DNA from: JAWWPG01 sp038254365
GTDB lineage: Bacteria; Actinomycetota; Actinomycetes; Propionibacteriales; Nocardioidaceae
DNA length: 14,522 nucleotides
Reading direction: 5' to 3'
NCBI GenBank assembly: GCA_038254365.1
Contig: JBBSGI010000067.1
Span: forward strand, 1 to 14,522
A program made the position numbers and the translations under genes. Position 1 is the stretch's first letter; every line of letters begins with the position of its first letter. Below the pieces are notes generated by a model. That model was not told where the DNA came from. It saw nothing but the letters and a program-made list of their open reading frames with translations, and ran no database searches. Of the stretch, positions 7,034 through 14,393 are shown piece after piece.

Positions 7034-7045
7034 GGGAGCGGTCAA
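7019..7045 (-). promoter_or_regulatory. Candidate promoter of the serine hydrolase-epimerase-NlpC/P60 operon, leaderless
   Basis: On the - strand TTGACC (7045-7040) and TAGGGT (7024-7019) are separated by 15 nt. TAGGGT fits the actinobacterial TANNNT -10 pattern and ends 6 nt before the GTG at 7012, so transcription would begin at or very near the start codon. Absence of a clear Shine-Dalgarno agrees with leaderless translation. The 15-nt spacer is shorter than usual, which lowers confidence. Confidence 0.4.
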
Positions 7046-7080
7046 GGCTCGGCGGGGGTTCGCGAGATGGCCCCGCAGGG

Positions 7081-9729
7081 TCAGGCGCCGCGAGCGCCGA
7101 CGACCCGGGCCGATAATGCTTCGCTGGTTGCCTCGTCCATGCTCAGGGCAGCGCCTGCCTCGTACGCCGCTGGCCAGCGGGGGTCGGAGCGAGTGCCGGT
7201 GGAATCAATGGACTGATCGAGCAGCGCCTGGTCGGGCTGCGATCGGGGGATCCCGATGGCCGCCCGATGTCTGTCGCAGGCGCCGACGAGTCGGGCGGCC
7301 AGCTTGACCTCTCCAAGATGGGCGAAGACAACCGCGAACGTCTCGACGATCGAGAGGTTCAGCTCTGGGTCTCCCAGGGCGACCCCTCTCGGAGCAACGG
7401 CGGCCAGATGGGCGTGCGCCGTTTCGGCGCCCTCGGCATGCAGCAACGCCATCGTGAGGTTCGACTCGTCGCTGCTGATGGCCCAGGCATCGCCGAGGCG
7501 CTCGCTCGCCGCCACTGCCGCGTGGCCGGCGGCGACGGCCGCCGGCCAGTCCGCCGAGTCGATCAGGAACACGACGAGATTCGCCAGGGCGGTGCCTTCG
7601 CGCCGCGCGCTGCCGATCTCTCTGGCGATCTGGATACTTCGGTCGACCAGTCGCCGGGCCTCGACCAGCCGTCCCTCGTGGCGATGAGCGACTGCCAGGC
7701 TGTTGAGCTCGCGGGCCTCCAGGTCCCGCTCACCCAGACGTCGAGTCATGTCGAGGCCGCGTTGCAGACCGTCCACAGCCGCCTGCGTGTCACCTTCCTG
7801 CAGACGCAGGATGGCCATGCCGTGAAGGGCGTTCACCATCTCGAGGCTATCTACAGCATCCGCGACGGCGAGCGCGCGGTCGAACCAGGCGCGGCCTTCG
7901 GCGGCGTACCCGAACCGGTACCAGTACATGGTCAGCTCCTTGACCAAGTGGAGCCCGCATGTGGTCCTCTCTCGGTGCACGTCGCCCGTCGGCACAAGAC
8001 ACCAGGCCAGCGCAGCCCGCACATCGTCCTCAACGAGCGACATGAGGTCGAGGGCATCGATCTGGGTCGGTCCCGACAAGAGCTGGTCGACCTCGTGTGC
8101 CTTTCGGACGCACCACTGGGCATGCCGCAGCCTGATCTCGTCAGCCTGTGGAGTCGCTTCCAGCTCATGCCGCGCGAAGTCCTTGATGGTCTGCAGCATC
8201 GATATCCGGGGCTCCCCGTCGGGACTGTCGACGATCTGCACGAGGCTCATGTCGACGAGGTGCGCGACCGTGTCGAGCGGGTCGACATCGGGCGCCCCGA
8301 CCACCTCCTGGATGGCTTCGAGGTCGCACTGGCCGGCGAACACACCGAGCTTCGAGAAGACCATCTGCTCGGCGTCGCTCAATAGCTCGTAGCTCCATCG
8401 GATCGTCGCGGCGATCGTGAGCTGTCGCTCGGTCCGATCTACCGCGGAGATCCCGCCGCCAGGAGCCTGTTCGAGGCGGCCCAGCAACGCATGGGGGCTC
8501 AGGATCTTGGAACGCGCGGCCGCAAGCTCGATGGCGAGCGGCAGGCCGTCCAACCTCGCGCACAGCTCGACGACGTCGCCGACGTTCTGTTCGGTGAGCT
8601 CGAAGGCGGGTCGCACCATCCGGGCTCGCCGGACGAAGAGGTCGACCGCTCCGGCACGGGCCGCCTCTGACGGGCTCGTGGTGGGGCCCGTCGGGAGCTC
8701 CAGCGGGGGGACCGGGTGCTCGTACTCGCTGACGAGGTGCAGTGGGCGACGCGACGTTGCCACCACCCGTAGCTGCGGAGCATCGTTCAGCAGCTCGCTG
8801 ACTACGCGGTCTGCATCGGGTACTTGTTCGAGGTTGTCCAAGATGAGCAGGGCCGACCGGTCGCCCAGGAAGCGAAGCACGCGGTCCTTCGGAAGCTCGT
8901 CCGCGTCACCGAGTGCGTCGAGGGCGTCGGCAATGCCCAGCCACATCGCCGCCGCCCCGTCCGCCGTGTGCAGGTCCGCGAAGAAGACGCCAGCCGAAAA
9001 GTGTTGTCCGAGGGACGACGCAACCTCGATCGCCAGGCGGGTCTTGCCACTACCGCCAGCGCCGGTCAACGTGAGCAGCCTGGCCTGCTGCTGAAGGATC
9101 GTCGACCTCAGCTCACTGAGTTCGCCCACGCGGCCGACCAGCGGCGTCGACGCTGTCGGCAGGCTGGCCGCCGTACCGATGCTCCGCAGAGCCGGAAACT
9201 CCGACCTCAAGCCCGCGATCACCAGGTCGTGGACGTGCTCCGGCTCCGCCAGGTCCTTGAACCGGTGCCATCCCAGATCGCGAAAGCCCACGTCGTCGCC
9301 GAGTCGACCGGCGAGCAGCCGGGCGGCGTCGGATAGGACCACCTGGTCGCCGTTGGCCGCGCCCGCGATACGGGCAGCCCGGTGGATGTCCAAGCCGATG
9401 TAGCCGTCCTCGTGCCGCACCGGCTCACCCGTATGCAGTCCCATCCGCACCCGGATCGGCACGCCGGCGGGCCAGTCATGGCGCTGAAGCCGCCGCTGTC
9501 CCTCGACGGCGGCGAGGACGGCCTTCCGAGCGGACGTGAACACCACGAAGAAGCTGTCGCCCTCGGTGCCCATCTCTCGCCCGTCGTGCCGGTTGAAGAC
9601 CTCCCGCAGAATCGTCCGCTGCGCCGACAGTGCCTCACCCCAACGCTCTCCGAGCCGCCCCATCGTGACCGTCGAGCCCTCGATGTCACTGAACAGCAGC
9701 GTAAGGGTGCCAACCGGAAGGTCCTGCAT
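7081..9729 (-). CDS. Nucleotide-cyclase-like / NB-ARC ATPase / TPR regulatory protein
   Basis: An 882-residue multidomain protein. Residues about 6-172 form a class III adenylate/guanylate cyclase domain with metal aspartates D15 (LLFSDIEGST) and D58 (EGDSFFVVF). At the transition-state site the usual Asn is replaced: LDIHRAARI has H116, with R120 kept. After VGR (198-200) comes a STAND/NB-ARC ATPase with Walker A GAGGSGKT (223-230), Walker B LLILDNLEQ (294-302), TSRRPL (sensor Arg) and GLPLAIELAAARS. The rest, about 530-850, is helical with TPR-like repeats such as ALHGMAILRLQEGD. Related mycobacterial proteins often end in a LuxR-type helix-turn-helix; none is seen here. The start at 9729 puts the cyclase motif at the right distance from the N-terminus. 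It is a cytosolic signalling protein; its partner is unknown, and cyclase activity is doubtful. Confidence 0.9.
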   Translation of the reverse strand: MQDLPVGTLTLLFSDIEGSTVTMGRLGERWGEALSAQRTILREVFNRHDGREMGTEGDSFFVVFTSARKAVLAAVEGQRRLQRHDWPAGVPIRVRMGLHTGEPVRHEDGYIGLDIHRAARIAGAANGDQVVLSDAARLLAGRLGDDVGFRDLGWHRFKDLAEPEHVHDLVIAGLRSEFPALRSIGTAASLPTASTPLVGRVGELSELRSTILQQQARLLTLTGAGGSGKTRLAIEVASSLGQHFSAGVFFADLHTADGAAAMWLGIADALDALGDADELPKDRVLRFLGDRSALLILDNLEQVPDADRVVSELLNDAPQLRVVATSRRPLHLVSEYEHPVPPLELPTGPTTSPSEAARAGAVDLFVRRARMVRPAFELTEQNVGDVVELCARLDGLPLAIELAAARSKILSPHALLGRLEQAPGGGISAVDRTERQLTIAATIRWSYELLSDAEQMVFSKLGVFAGQCDLEAIQEVVGAPDVDPLDTVAHLVDMSLVQIVDSPDGEPRISMLQTIKDFARHELEATPQADEIRLRHAQWCVRKAHEVDQLLSGPTQIDALDLMSLVEDDVRAALAWCLVPTGDVHRERTTCGLHLVKELTMYWYRFGYAAEGRAWFDRALAVADAVDSLEMVNALHGMAILRLQEGDTQAAVDGLQRGLDMTRRLGERDLEARELNSLAVAHRHEGRLVEARRLVDRSIQIAREIGSARREGTALANLVVFLIDSADWPAAVAAGHAAVAASERLGDAWAISSDESNLTMALLHAEGAETAHAHLAAVAPRGVALGDPELNLSIVETFAVVFAHLGEVKLAARLVGACDRHRAAIGIPRSQPDQALLDQSIDSTGTRSDPRWPAAYEAGAALSMDEATSEALSARVVGARGA

Positions 9730-9818
9730 TCCAGCAGTGTCCCGCTTCGAGCGGCGCCATACCGTATTTCAGCTCGTTGCACTAGTTCTCTTCACATCTG
9801 GGCGGCGAGTGCGGCTCG

Positions 9819-10151
9819 CTACTTGGGTGGCAGCGATCGAGCGTAGGAGACGCCAAGGCTCGCCCAGCGGCGGAGTGAGTCGTCGGTCTCGATGGCCTCC
9901 GCGTCGACCCGAAGCCAGCCGTCCATCTCCCGCCCGCGCATCTCGAACCGCCGCACCTGTGGCTCATTCACCAGAGATTTGGTCTGAGCCGGATCGACCC
10001 GGAGCAGCAGGCCGCCCTTGCTGCTGGCGCTGACCGCCATGTTGCCGTTGATCAAGAACGCCAGGCCGCCAAACATGGCCTTCTCCGTCAGGCCGCGTTC
10101 ATCCTGAACGACTTCGCGGATCCGATTGGCGAGCTCATCGTCGTACGCCAT
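9819..10151 (-). CDS. TfoX N-terminal domain protein
   Basis: A 110-residue protein whose whole length is a TfoX/Sxy N-terminal domain: LANRIREVVQDERGLTEKAMFGGLAFLINGNM at about 5-36 (key MFGG-AFLINGNM), then GGLLLRVD, and MDGWLRVD near residue 80 with a final helix RRWASLGVSYA. In Proteobacteria the full TfoX regulates competence, but the stand-alone actinobacterial domain has no known job and should not be read as a competence factor. The ATG at 10151 is preferred because it places the domain at the very N-terminus; an upstream in-frame start at 10172 would add seven residues. No strong Shine-Dalgarno is seen. It lies 90 bp upstream of the cyclase/ATPase gene on the same strand and inside the interval bracketed by direct repeats. 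Confidence 0.85.
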   Translation of the reverse strand: MAYDDELANRIREVVQDERGLTEKAMFGGLAFLINGNMAVSASSKGGLLLRVDPAQTKSLVNEPQVRRFEMRGREMDGWLRVDAEAIETDDSLRRWASLGVSYARSLPPK

Positions 10152-10203
10152 AGCAGAAAGTATCGCGCGCACCGACCCGACAACCGCTTGCGGTCACCGT
10201 GGA

Positions 10204-10308
10204 GTGCGCGAGGGTGGGCGGGCCGTCGAGGGGCCCGGCCGATACTGAGTACGTCCCGCCCTCGGGGAGGCCTTCGACGTGCCACCTGAGAGCCGGGGGA
10301 GGTCACGG
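10204..10308 (-). pseudogene. Direct repeat copy B: truncated, frameshifted 5' fragment of the serine hydrolase gene
   Basis: This stretch, in the otherwise empty 195-bp gap between the TfoX gene and the catalase gene, reproduces the first ~34 codons of the serine hydrolase gene at 6911-7014. The start GTGACC is retained at 10306, but an extra base in the fourth codon region shifts the frame, and the homology ends about 53 bp before the TfoX start codon. Nothing of the catalytic SxxK region follows. It has no visible promoter and is best read as a non-functional duplication. Confidence 0.8.
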
Positions 10309-10346
10309 CACCGGGAACCGGATCCTGGGTGCCGGACCACCGTTGT

Positions 10347-11870
10347 TCAGGCTTTGGCCTGCATGGCGTCTCGGGCTGGGTTGGCTTGCTCGGCTGCTTT
10401 TGGATCCTTCTCGCCGGCCTTGTCGCGGACCCCGGTCTGGACCCTGTCGCCGATGCTCTTGTCCACGTTGCGCCAGTACTCGAAGGCTCGTTGCAGGACC
10501 GGCTCGGACACCGCGTTGAGCAGGTGGCCCACGATGTTGTTGACCAAACGCTCCCGCTGGGCGTCGTCTAGCACCTCGCGGACCATCGTGCCGGGCTGGC
10601 CCCAGTCGTCGTCCTCGGTGTGCTGAACGTAGGACGCCCGGACAATGTCGCCGTTGGCGTGCCATCCCGCCGGTTCGCCGTAGCGTGCGGTGTCAGCCGT
10701 CGGACCCCCGTAGGAGTTCGGCGCGTATACGGGGTCCGACACGTTGGTGACCCGCATCGCCCCGTCCTTGCTGTAGCTGTGCACTGGAGACTGCGGGGCG
10801 TTTACCGGGATCTGCCTGTAGTTCACACCGATGCGGGCACGGTGGGCATCGGAGTAGGAGAAGAGTCGGGCCAGCAGCATCCTGTCCGGGCTTGGGCCGA
10901 TGCCCGGGACGAGGTTGTTGGGCTCGAAGGCTGCCTGCTCGATCTCGGTGTGGTAGTCGGTCGGGTTACGGTCCAGGGTCATCCGGCCCACGTCGATAAG
11001 CGGATAGTCCGCATGCGGCCATACCTTGGTCAGGTCGAAGGGATTGAACCGGTAAGTGGCGGCGTCCTCGAACGGCATGATCTGCATCTTCAGCGTCCAG
11101 CTCGGGAAGTCACCGTCGCGGATGTGCTCGTACAGGTCGCGGGTGTGGTAATCGGTGTCGACCGCGGCCATCTGGTCGGCCTCGTCCTGGGTGAAGCACT
11201 CCACGCCCTGGTCGGTCTTGAAGTGGTATTTGACCCAGAACTTCTCGCCTCCCGCGTTGACCCACATGTAGGTGTGCGAGCTGTATCCGTTCATGTGCCG
11301 CCAGGTGCGCGGGATCCCGCGGTCTCCCATCAGCCAGGTGACTTGGTGGGCGGACTCCGGAGACAGGGTCCAGAAGTCCCATTGCATGTCATGGTCGCGC
11401 AGGTGGTTGTCGGCGCGGCGCTTCTGCGAGCGGATGAAGTGCTGAAACTTCATCGGGTCCTTGACGAAAAACACCGGCGTGTTGTTGCCCACCATGTCGT
11501 AGTTGCCCTCGGTCGTATAGAACTTGAGGGCAAAGCCGCGCGGGTCGCGCCAGGTGTCGGGGCTTCCACGCTCACCGGCGACGGTCGAGAACCGGACCAG
11601 CATCTCGGTCTTGGTGCCCGGCTGAAAGACCGCCGCCTTGGTGTAGGCGCTGACGTCGTTCGTCACCTCGAAGCGACCAAAGGCGCCGCCACCCTTCGCG
11701 TGCGGCTGACGCTCCGGGATGCGCTCCCGGTTGAACTGCGCCATCTGCTCGATGAGGTAGTGATCCTGAAGAAGGATCGGCCCGTCAGCACCAAGGGTCA
11801 GCGAGTGTTCGTCGCTCTCGACCGGGATGCCGGCGTCAGTCGTGGTCGGCTTGTTTTCTATCGGCGTCAC
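10347..11870 (-). CDS. katA: Monofunctional heme catalase, small-subunit clade
   Basis: A 507-residue catalase that dismutates H2O2 in the cytosol. The distal His is H57 (ERQPHAKGGGAFG), the distal Asn lies in MVGNNTPVFF (129/130), and the proximal heme ligand is Y339 with R335 in RLFSYSDAHRARIG. The catalase signature VRFSTVAGERGSPDTWRDP is intact. The length fits small-subunit clade 3 enzymes; the C-terminal domain of large-subunit catalases is absent. The GTG start at 11870 overlaps the fur stop as GTGA, with AGAGGAG about 8 nt upstream inside fur; this supports that start over an upstream in-frame extension to 11939, which lies within fur. The C-terminus is rich in Lys, Ala and Gln. Expression is presumably controlled by the coupled Fur-type repressor. 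Confidence 0.96.
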   Translation of the reverse strand: MTPIENKPTTTDAGIPVESDEHSLTLGADGPILLQDHYLIEQMAQFNRERIPERQPHAKGGGAFGRFEVTNDVSAYTKAAVFQPGTKTEMLVRFSTVAGERGSPDTWRDPRGFALKFYTTEGNYDMVGNNTPVFFVKDPMKFQHFIRSQKRRADNHLRDHDMQWDFWTLSPESAHQVTWLMGDRGIPRTWRHMNGYSSHTYMWVNAGGEKFWVKYHFKTDQGVECFTQDEADQMAAVDTDYHTRDLYEHIRDGDFPSWTLKMQIMPFEDAATYRFNPFDLTKVWPHADYPLIDVGRMTLDRNPTDYHTEIEQAAFEPNNLVPGIGPSPDRMLLARLFSYSDAHRARIGVNYRQIPVNAPQSPVHSYSKDGAMRVTNVSDPVYAPNSYGGPTADTARYGEPAGWHANGDIVRASYVQHTEDDDWGQPGTMVREVLDDAQRERLVNNIVGHLLNAVSEPVLQRAFEYWRNVDKSIGDRVQTGVRDKAGEKDPKAAEQANPARDAMQAKA

Positions 11871-12352
11871 TGCAGTTTCTCCTCTTGGTGTGGGAATCCG
11901 TTCTCGGGACGCCGCCCTACCGACGCACAACCGGGGCACCGGCCCCAGAAGACCACTTCAGCCTCGTCGAGGATGAAGCCGCGAGAATCGGAGGGCTGAA
12001 GACACGGCGTGGTCCCGACCGCGCAGTCGACGTCATCGGTACGACCGCACAGCCGGCATACGACGTGGTGGTGGTTATCGCCGACGCGCCGCTCGAATCG
12101 GGCCGGGTGCCCGGCCGGCTCGATTCGCCGGAGCAACCCCGCGTCGGTGCACGTACCGAGCACGTCGTAGACAGTCTGCGTCGACACCGTCCCGATCATC
12201 TCTCGCACACCTGCGCCGATCGCGTCGACGGTTGAATGCGGATGCTCGACCAGCCAGGCCAAAACCGCACGGCGCGGCATAGTGACACGCATCGCGGCTC
12301 CGCGCAATGCGTTCAGCGCGACCTCATCGGTGTCGACAGAACGCCTGGCCAT
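11867..12352 (-). CDS. Fur-family transcriptional repressor (FurA/CatR-like)
   Basis: A 161-residue Fur-family regulator. The N-terminal winged helix spans about 10-85, with recognition helix region STQTVYDVLGTCTDAGLLRRI. The dimerisation/metal domain has NHHHVVC (H94-H96, C99), then C99-RL-C102 and C139-PG-C142, two CxxC pairs that normally hold structural zinc. The overlap with the downstream catalase gene and the family of peroxide-sensing FurA/CatR/PerR proteins suggest a metal-dependent, peroxide-sensitive repressor of itself and the catalase. The ATG at 12352 is chosen because GGAAGG lies 7 nt upstream; a GTG at 12370 would add six residues and remove that spacing. Its stop TGA is shared with the catalase GTG start (GTGA). 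Nothing in the frame suggests damage. Confidence 0.93.
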   Translation of the reverse strand: MARRSVDTDEVALNALRGAAMRVTMPRRAVLAWLVEHPHSTVDAIGAGVREMIGTVSTQTVYDVLGTCTDAGLLRRIEPAGHPARFERRVGDNHHHVVCRLCGRTDDVDCAVGTTPCLQPSDSRGFILDEAEVVFWGRCPGCASVGRRPENGFPHQEEKLQ

Positions 12353-12358
12353 GGACGT

Positions 12359-12387
12359 ACCTTCCCGCACAATCTGGAATGAGTCAA
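12359..12387 (-). promoter_or_regulatory. Promoter/operator-like site upstream of fur-katA
   Basis: On the - strand TTGACT (12387-12382) is followed after one base by ATTCCAGA (12380-12373). From memory, this TTGACTnATTCCAGA string resembles the FurA-bound region at the mycobacterial furA promoter, where TTGACT is the -35 element. A matching -10 is not clear: at 17-18 nt the sequence is GAAGGT/AAGGTA, which overlaps the Shine-Dalgarno. The string and its place are seen; autoregulation is inference. Confidence 0.55.
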
Positions 12388-12429
12388 GGAAAGTTGGTCG
12401 CGGGTGGGCGCCGCCTGCGTCCGCTGAGA

Positions 12430-12451
12430 CTCGGTCTCGCCTGAGACCGGG
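12430..12451. terminator. Strong hairpin upstream of fur, possible terminator
   Basis: CTCGGTCTC (12430-12438) pairs with GAGACCGGG (12443-12451) around a GCCT loop, nine pairs including one G-T. It lies between the end of the GH15 fragment and the fur promoter, both on the - strand, where it could stop read-through. No T-tract follows. Apart from this and the fur promoter, nothing else is recognised in 12353-12544. Confidence 0.4.
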
Positions 12452-12544
12452 CGCCAGGCCCAGTTTGGTCCGTGACCACGGCTTCGTTCGAACTTGGTAC
12501 GGCGTGGCGCGAGGGTGTCACCTGCCCCGTGTACGTGGCCGCAT

Positions 12545-12853
12545 CTATCCGACGAGCTCATCATGTCCGTGGGCCGTGGTGGTGCCGGCCCTGCTGTCGA
12601 GCGCGAGCTCGGCGTCCGCCAGTGCCTGGGCGGCGTTGACCAACCCGAGATGGCTGAAGGCTTGTGGAAAGTTGCCGAGGAGCTCGCCGCTGGCTGGATC
12701 CACCTGCTCGGCGAAGAGGCCCAGGTTAGTGGCGCAGTCGGCGGCCCGGTGCAACACCTGACGTGCACGCTCGACTTTCCCGGTGAGCGCGAGCGCATGG
12801 GCTAGCCAGAAGGTGCACAACAAGAAGGTCCCCTCGGGCTCGGCGAACCAGGG
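12545..12853 (-). pseudogene. C-terminal remnant of a GH15 family glycoside hydrolase (trehalase/glucoamylase-like)
   Basis: About 102 codons match the C-terminus of actinobacterial GH15 proteins: AEPEGTFLLCTFWLAHALA, then ARQVLHRAADCATNLGLFAEQVDP and GNFPQAFSHLGLVNAAQALADAE. This covers the last helices of the (alpha/alpha)6 barrel and includes the Glu of LFAEQVDP, which is in the conserved catalytic-base region of this family. An in-frame TGA at 12854-12856 stops the frame immediately upstream, and the remaining ~500 residues of a normal protein are absent: the preceding 160 bp do not resemble GH15 and then the HNH gene begins. The native end is kept (TAG at 12545). It is a decayed gene, not an expressed small protein; a TTG at 12823 is only a formal start. 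Confidence 0.82.
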
Positions 12854-13017
12854 TCAGAGCCGCCGAGTTCGTTCACCCCGTACCAAGCGCGTCTCGGCGC
12901 AGACTGGTCCAGCACCGCGCCGGTAGACGATCGTCCATCGGGCAGGGCTCGACAGCGATCGGACCGTCAGCAGACTGTCGCCATGAGCGGCGTCGGCATC
13001 GACCTGGTCCCGGAGGG

Positions 13018-14379
13018 TCAGGCGGCGCATCGGTCGACGACCTCGCGCCATCGAACGGTATGCACCACCAGCGACGGTCGCTGGCTGACCGGCTCCGCTT
13101 CCGGAAGTGGGGGCGGGCGTGAGGTGTACAGATGGCCGGTCGGTGTGGTCGTCTCCACTGATTCGCCCGCACCGCCCGGCCCGGGTCTCGCGGTCCACCC
13201 TTCGGCCTGTTTGATGTAGTTGCAGGTCTCGCAGAGCCCTTGGGCGTTGGACTCGGAGGTCTCACCGCCGTCCTGGTAAGGCACCACATGGTCGAGGTGG
13301 CGAATAGGTGCCCCGCACCACGGGGTGCGGCAGTAGAGGTCTCGGACGATGAGGGCGTGGCGCAAGGGGCCGGCGATCAGTCGTCGCCTAGTGTCCACGG
13401 CCGACAGCAGCCCGGTGCAGGGGTCGGTGAAGAACCGGCGGATCCAGGTCTTGGCTTTCTCGTCGAGCCGGCCCAGCAGGTCACGGGCGAACGGAGCCGG
13501 CACCGGCCCGTAGCCCTGCAACCAGGCCGGGGTCTGGGCGCTCGCGAACAACGTGCGGTCAGTGACCAGCAGCTGGATCTCCACCGGCGTCTGGTCGGCG
13601 CGCAGCTGACCGGTAACGCGTAGGACGAAGGTGTCCGCCATCACCTGCCCCCGAGAGCGCTCGTCACCAGCAGCGCGGCGCGCGGCGGCCTCCTGAAGCA
13701 GAGCGGCCATAACCGCCGCACCCTGGGGAGCCGGCAGGAGGGCGGAGACGGTCATCATGGTGTCGGGCTGGGGCCGGCTGGTCACTCGCCGGTCGGCGGT
13801 GGCCCTGCGCGACCGGTTCAGCACCGAGTGGGGGTCGAGCCGGTAGGCGATCCGCCGAGCCTCCGCCTCGACCTGGTGGTCCGATAGGGCTGCCATCCGG
13901 TCCGCGAGCTCGCCATCCACTCTGGTGCGGTGCACTCTGGACAGGCAGGCCGTCTCCTTCACCATCAAGGTGGCCCGCCACTCGGAGATGAGCCCCTTGG
14001 TCAACGCGTCGAATGTGTGCGGCATCTCGAACACCAACGCCTCCGCGAAGCCGATCAGTCGCGAGCCCTGATGTGGTGACTCCCGCCGCGCGAGGGCGAC
14101 CTCCGCGCCGACACTGCGGGCGCGTCGCGCGGCCGGCACTCCGGCCGCTCGCTCGTCGGCGAGACGGGACTCCTTGAAGGTCACCGCCTCCCGCGCCTGC
14201 GCCGCAGCCAACGCCGACTTGACCTGCTGCATGATCGCAATCCGATCGATGCGCGTCGCGTCGTTGGCTGCGGACGGCAGGTCGGCGAGTCGACCGAGCA
14301 GCACCGTGAGCTCAGCCACGCACGGGTCGGTCGGTGTGGTCGGGTCCTGCGCGGGAAGAGTGGGCTGGTGTTCGCTCAT
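13018..14379 (-). CDS. DUF222 / HNH endonuclease domain protein (13E12-repeat-like family)
   Basis: This 453-residue protein has the common actinobacterial arrangement of an N-terminal DUF222 helical region (about 20-300) and a C-terminal HNH nuclease domain. The nuclease part reads LYCRTPWCGAP (C350, C355), HLDHVVPYQDGG (H361, D363, H364), N378, and LCETCNYIKQAEGW (C383, C386, N387); the two CxxC-like pairs hold a structural zinc, and N387 instead of a third His is usual in this family. Related genes occur in many copies in actinobacterial genomes, including the mycobacterial 13E12 repeats, and are often taken for mobile elements. The C-terminal 60 residues are Pro-rich and variable. No clear Shine-Dalgarno precedes the ATG at 14379. 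The reading frame ending at 14394 lies 14 nt upstream on the same strand. Its DNA target and biological role are unknown. Confidence 0.93.
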   Translation of the reverse strand: MSEHQPTLPAQDPTTPTDPCVAELTVLLGRLADLPSAANDATRIDRIAIMQQVKSALAAAQAREAVTFKESRLADERAAGVPAARRARSVGAEVALARRESPHQGSRLIGFAEALVFEMPHTFDALTKGLISEWRATLMVKETACLSRVHRTRVDGELADRMAALSDHQVEAEARRIAYRLDPHSVLNRSRRATADRRVTSRPQPDTMMTVSALLPAPQGAAVMAALLQEAAARRAAGDERSRGQVMADTFVLRVTGQLRADQTPVEIQLLVTDRTLFASAQTPAWLQGYGPVPAPFARDLLGRLDEKAKTWIRRFFTDPCTGLLSAVDTRRRLIAGPLRHALIVRDLYCRTPWCGAPIRHLDHVVPYQDGGETSESNAQGLCETCNYIKQAEGWTARPGPGGAGESVETTTPTGHLYTSRPPPLPEAEPVSQRPSLVVHTVRWREVVDRCAA

Positions 14380-14393
14380 GAGTTCTATGTCGC

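Noticed and set aside
10620..11999. + strand frame of 459 codons opposite the catalase gene
   Set aside because: It is an antisense shadow; the catalase frame has all heme-site motifs.
12854..13030. Possible 58-codon gene between the HNH gene and the GH15 fragment
   Set aside because: It starts inside the end of the HNH gene, has no recognisable motif and no Shine-Dalgarno, and its only support is being open and in the frame of the GH15 fragment.
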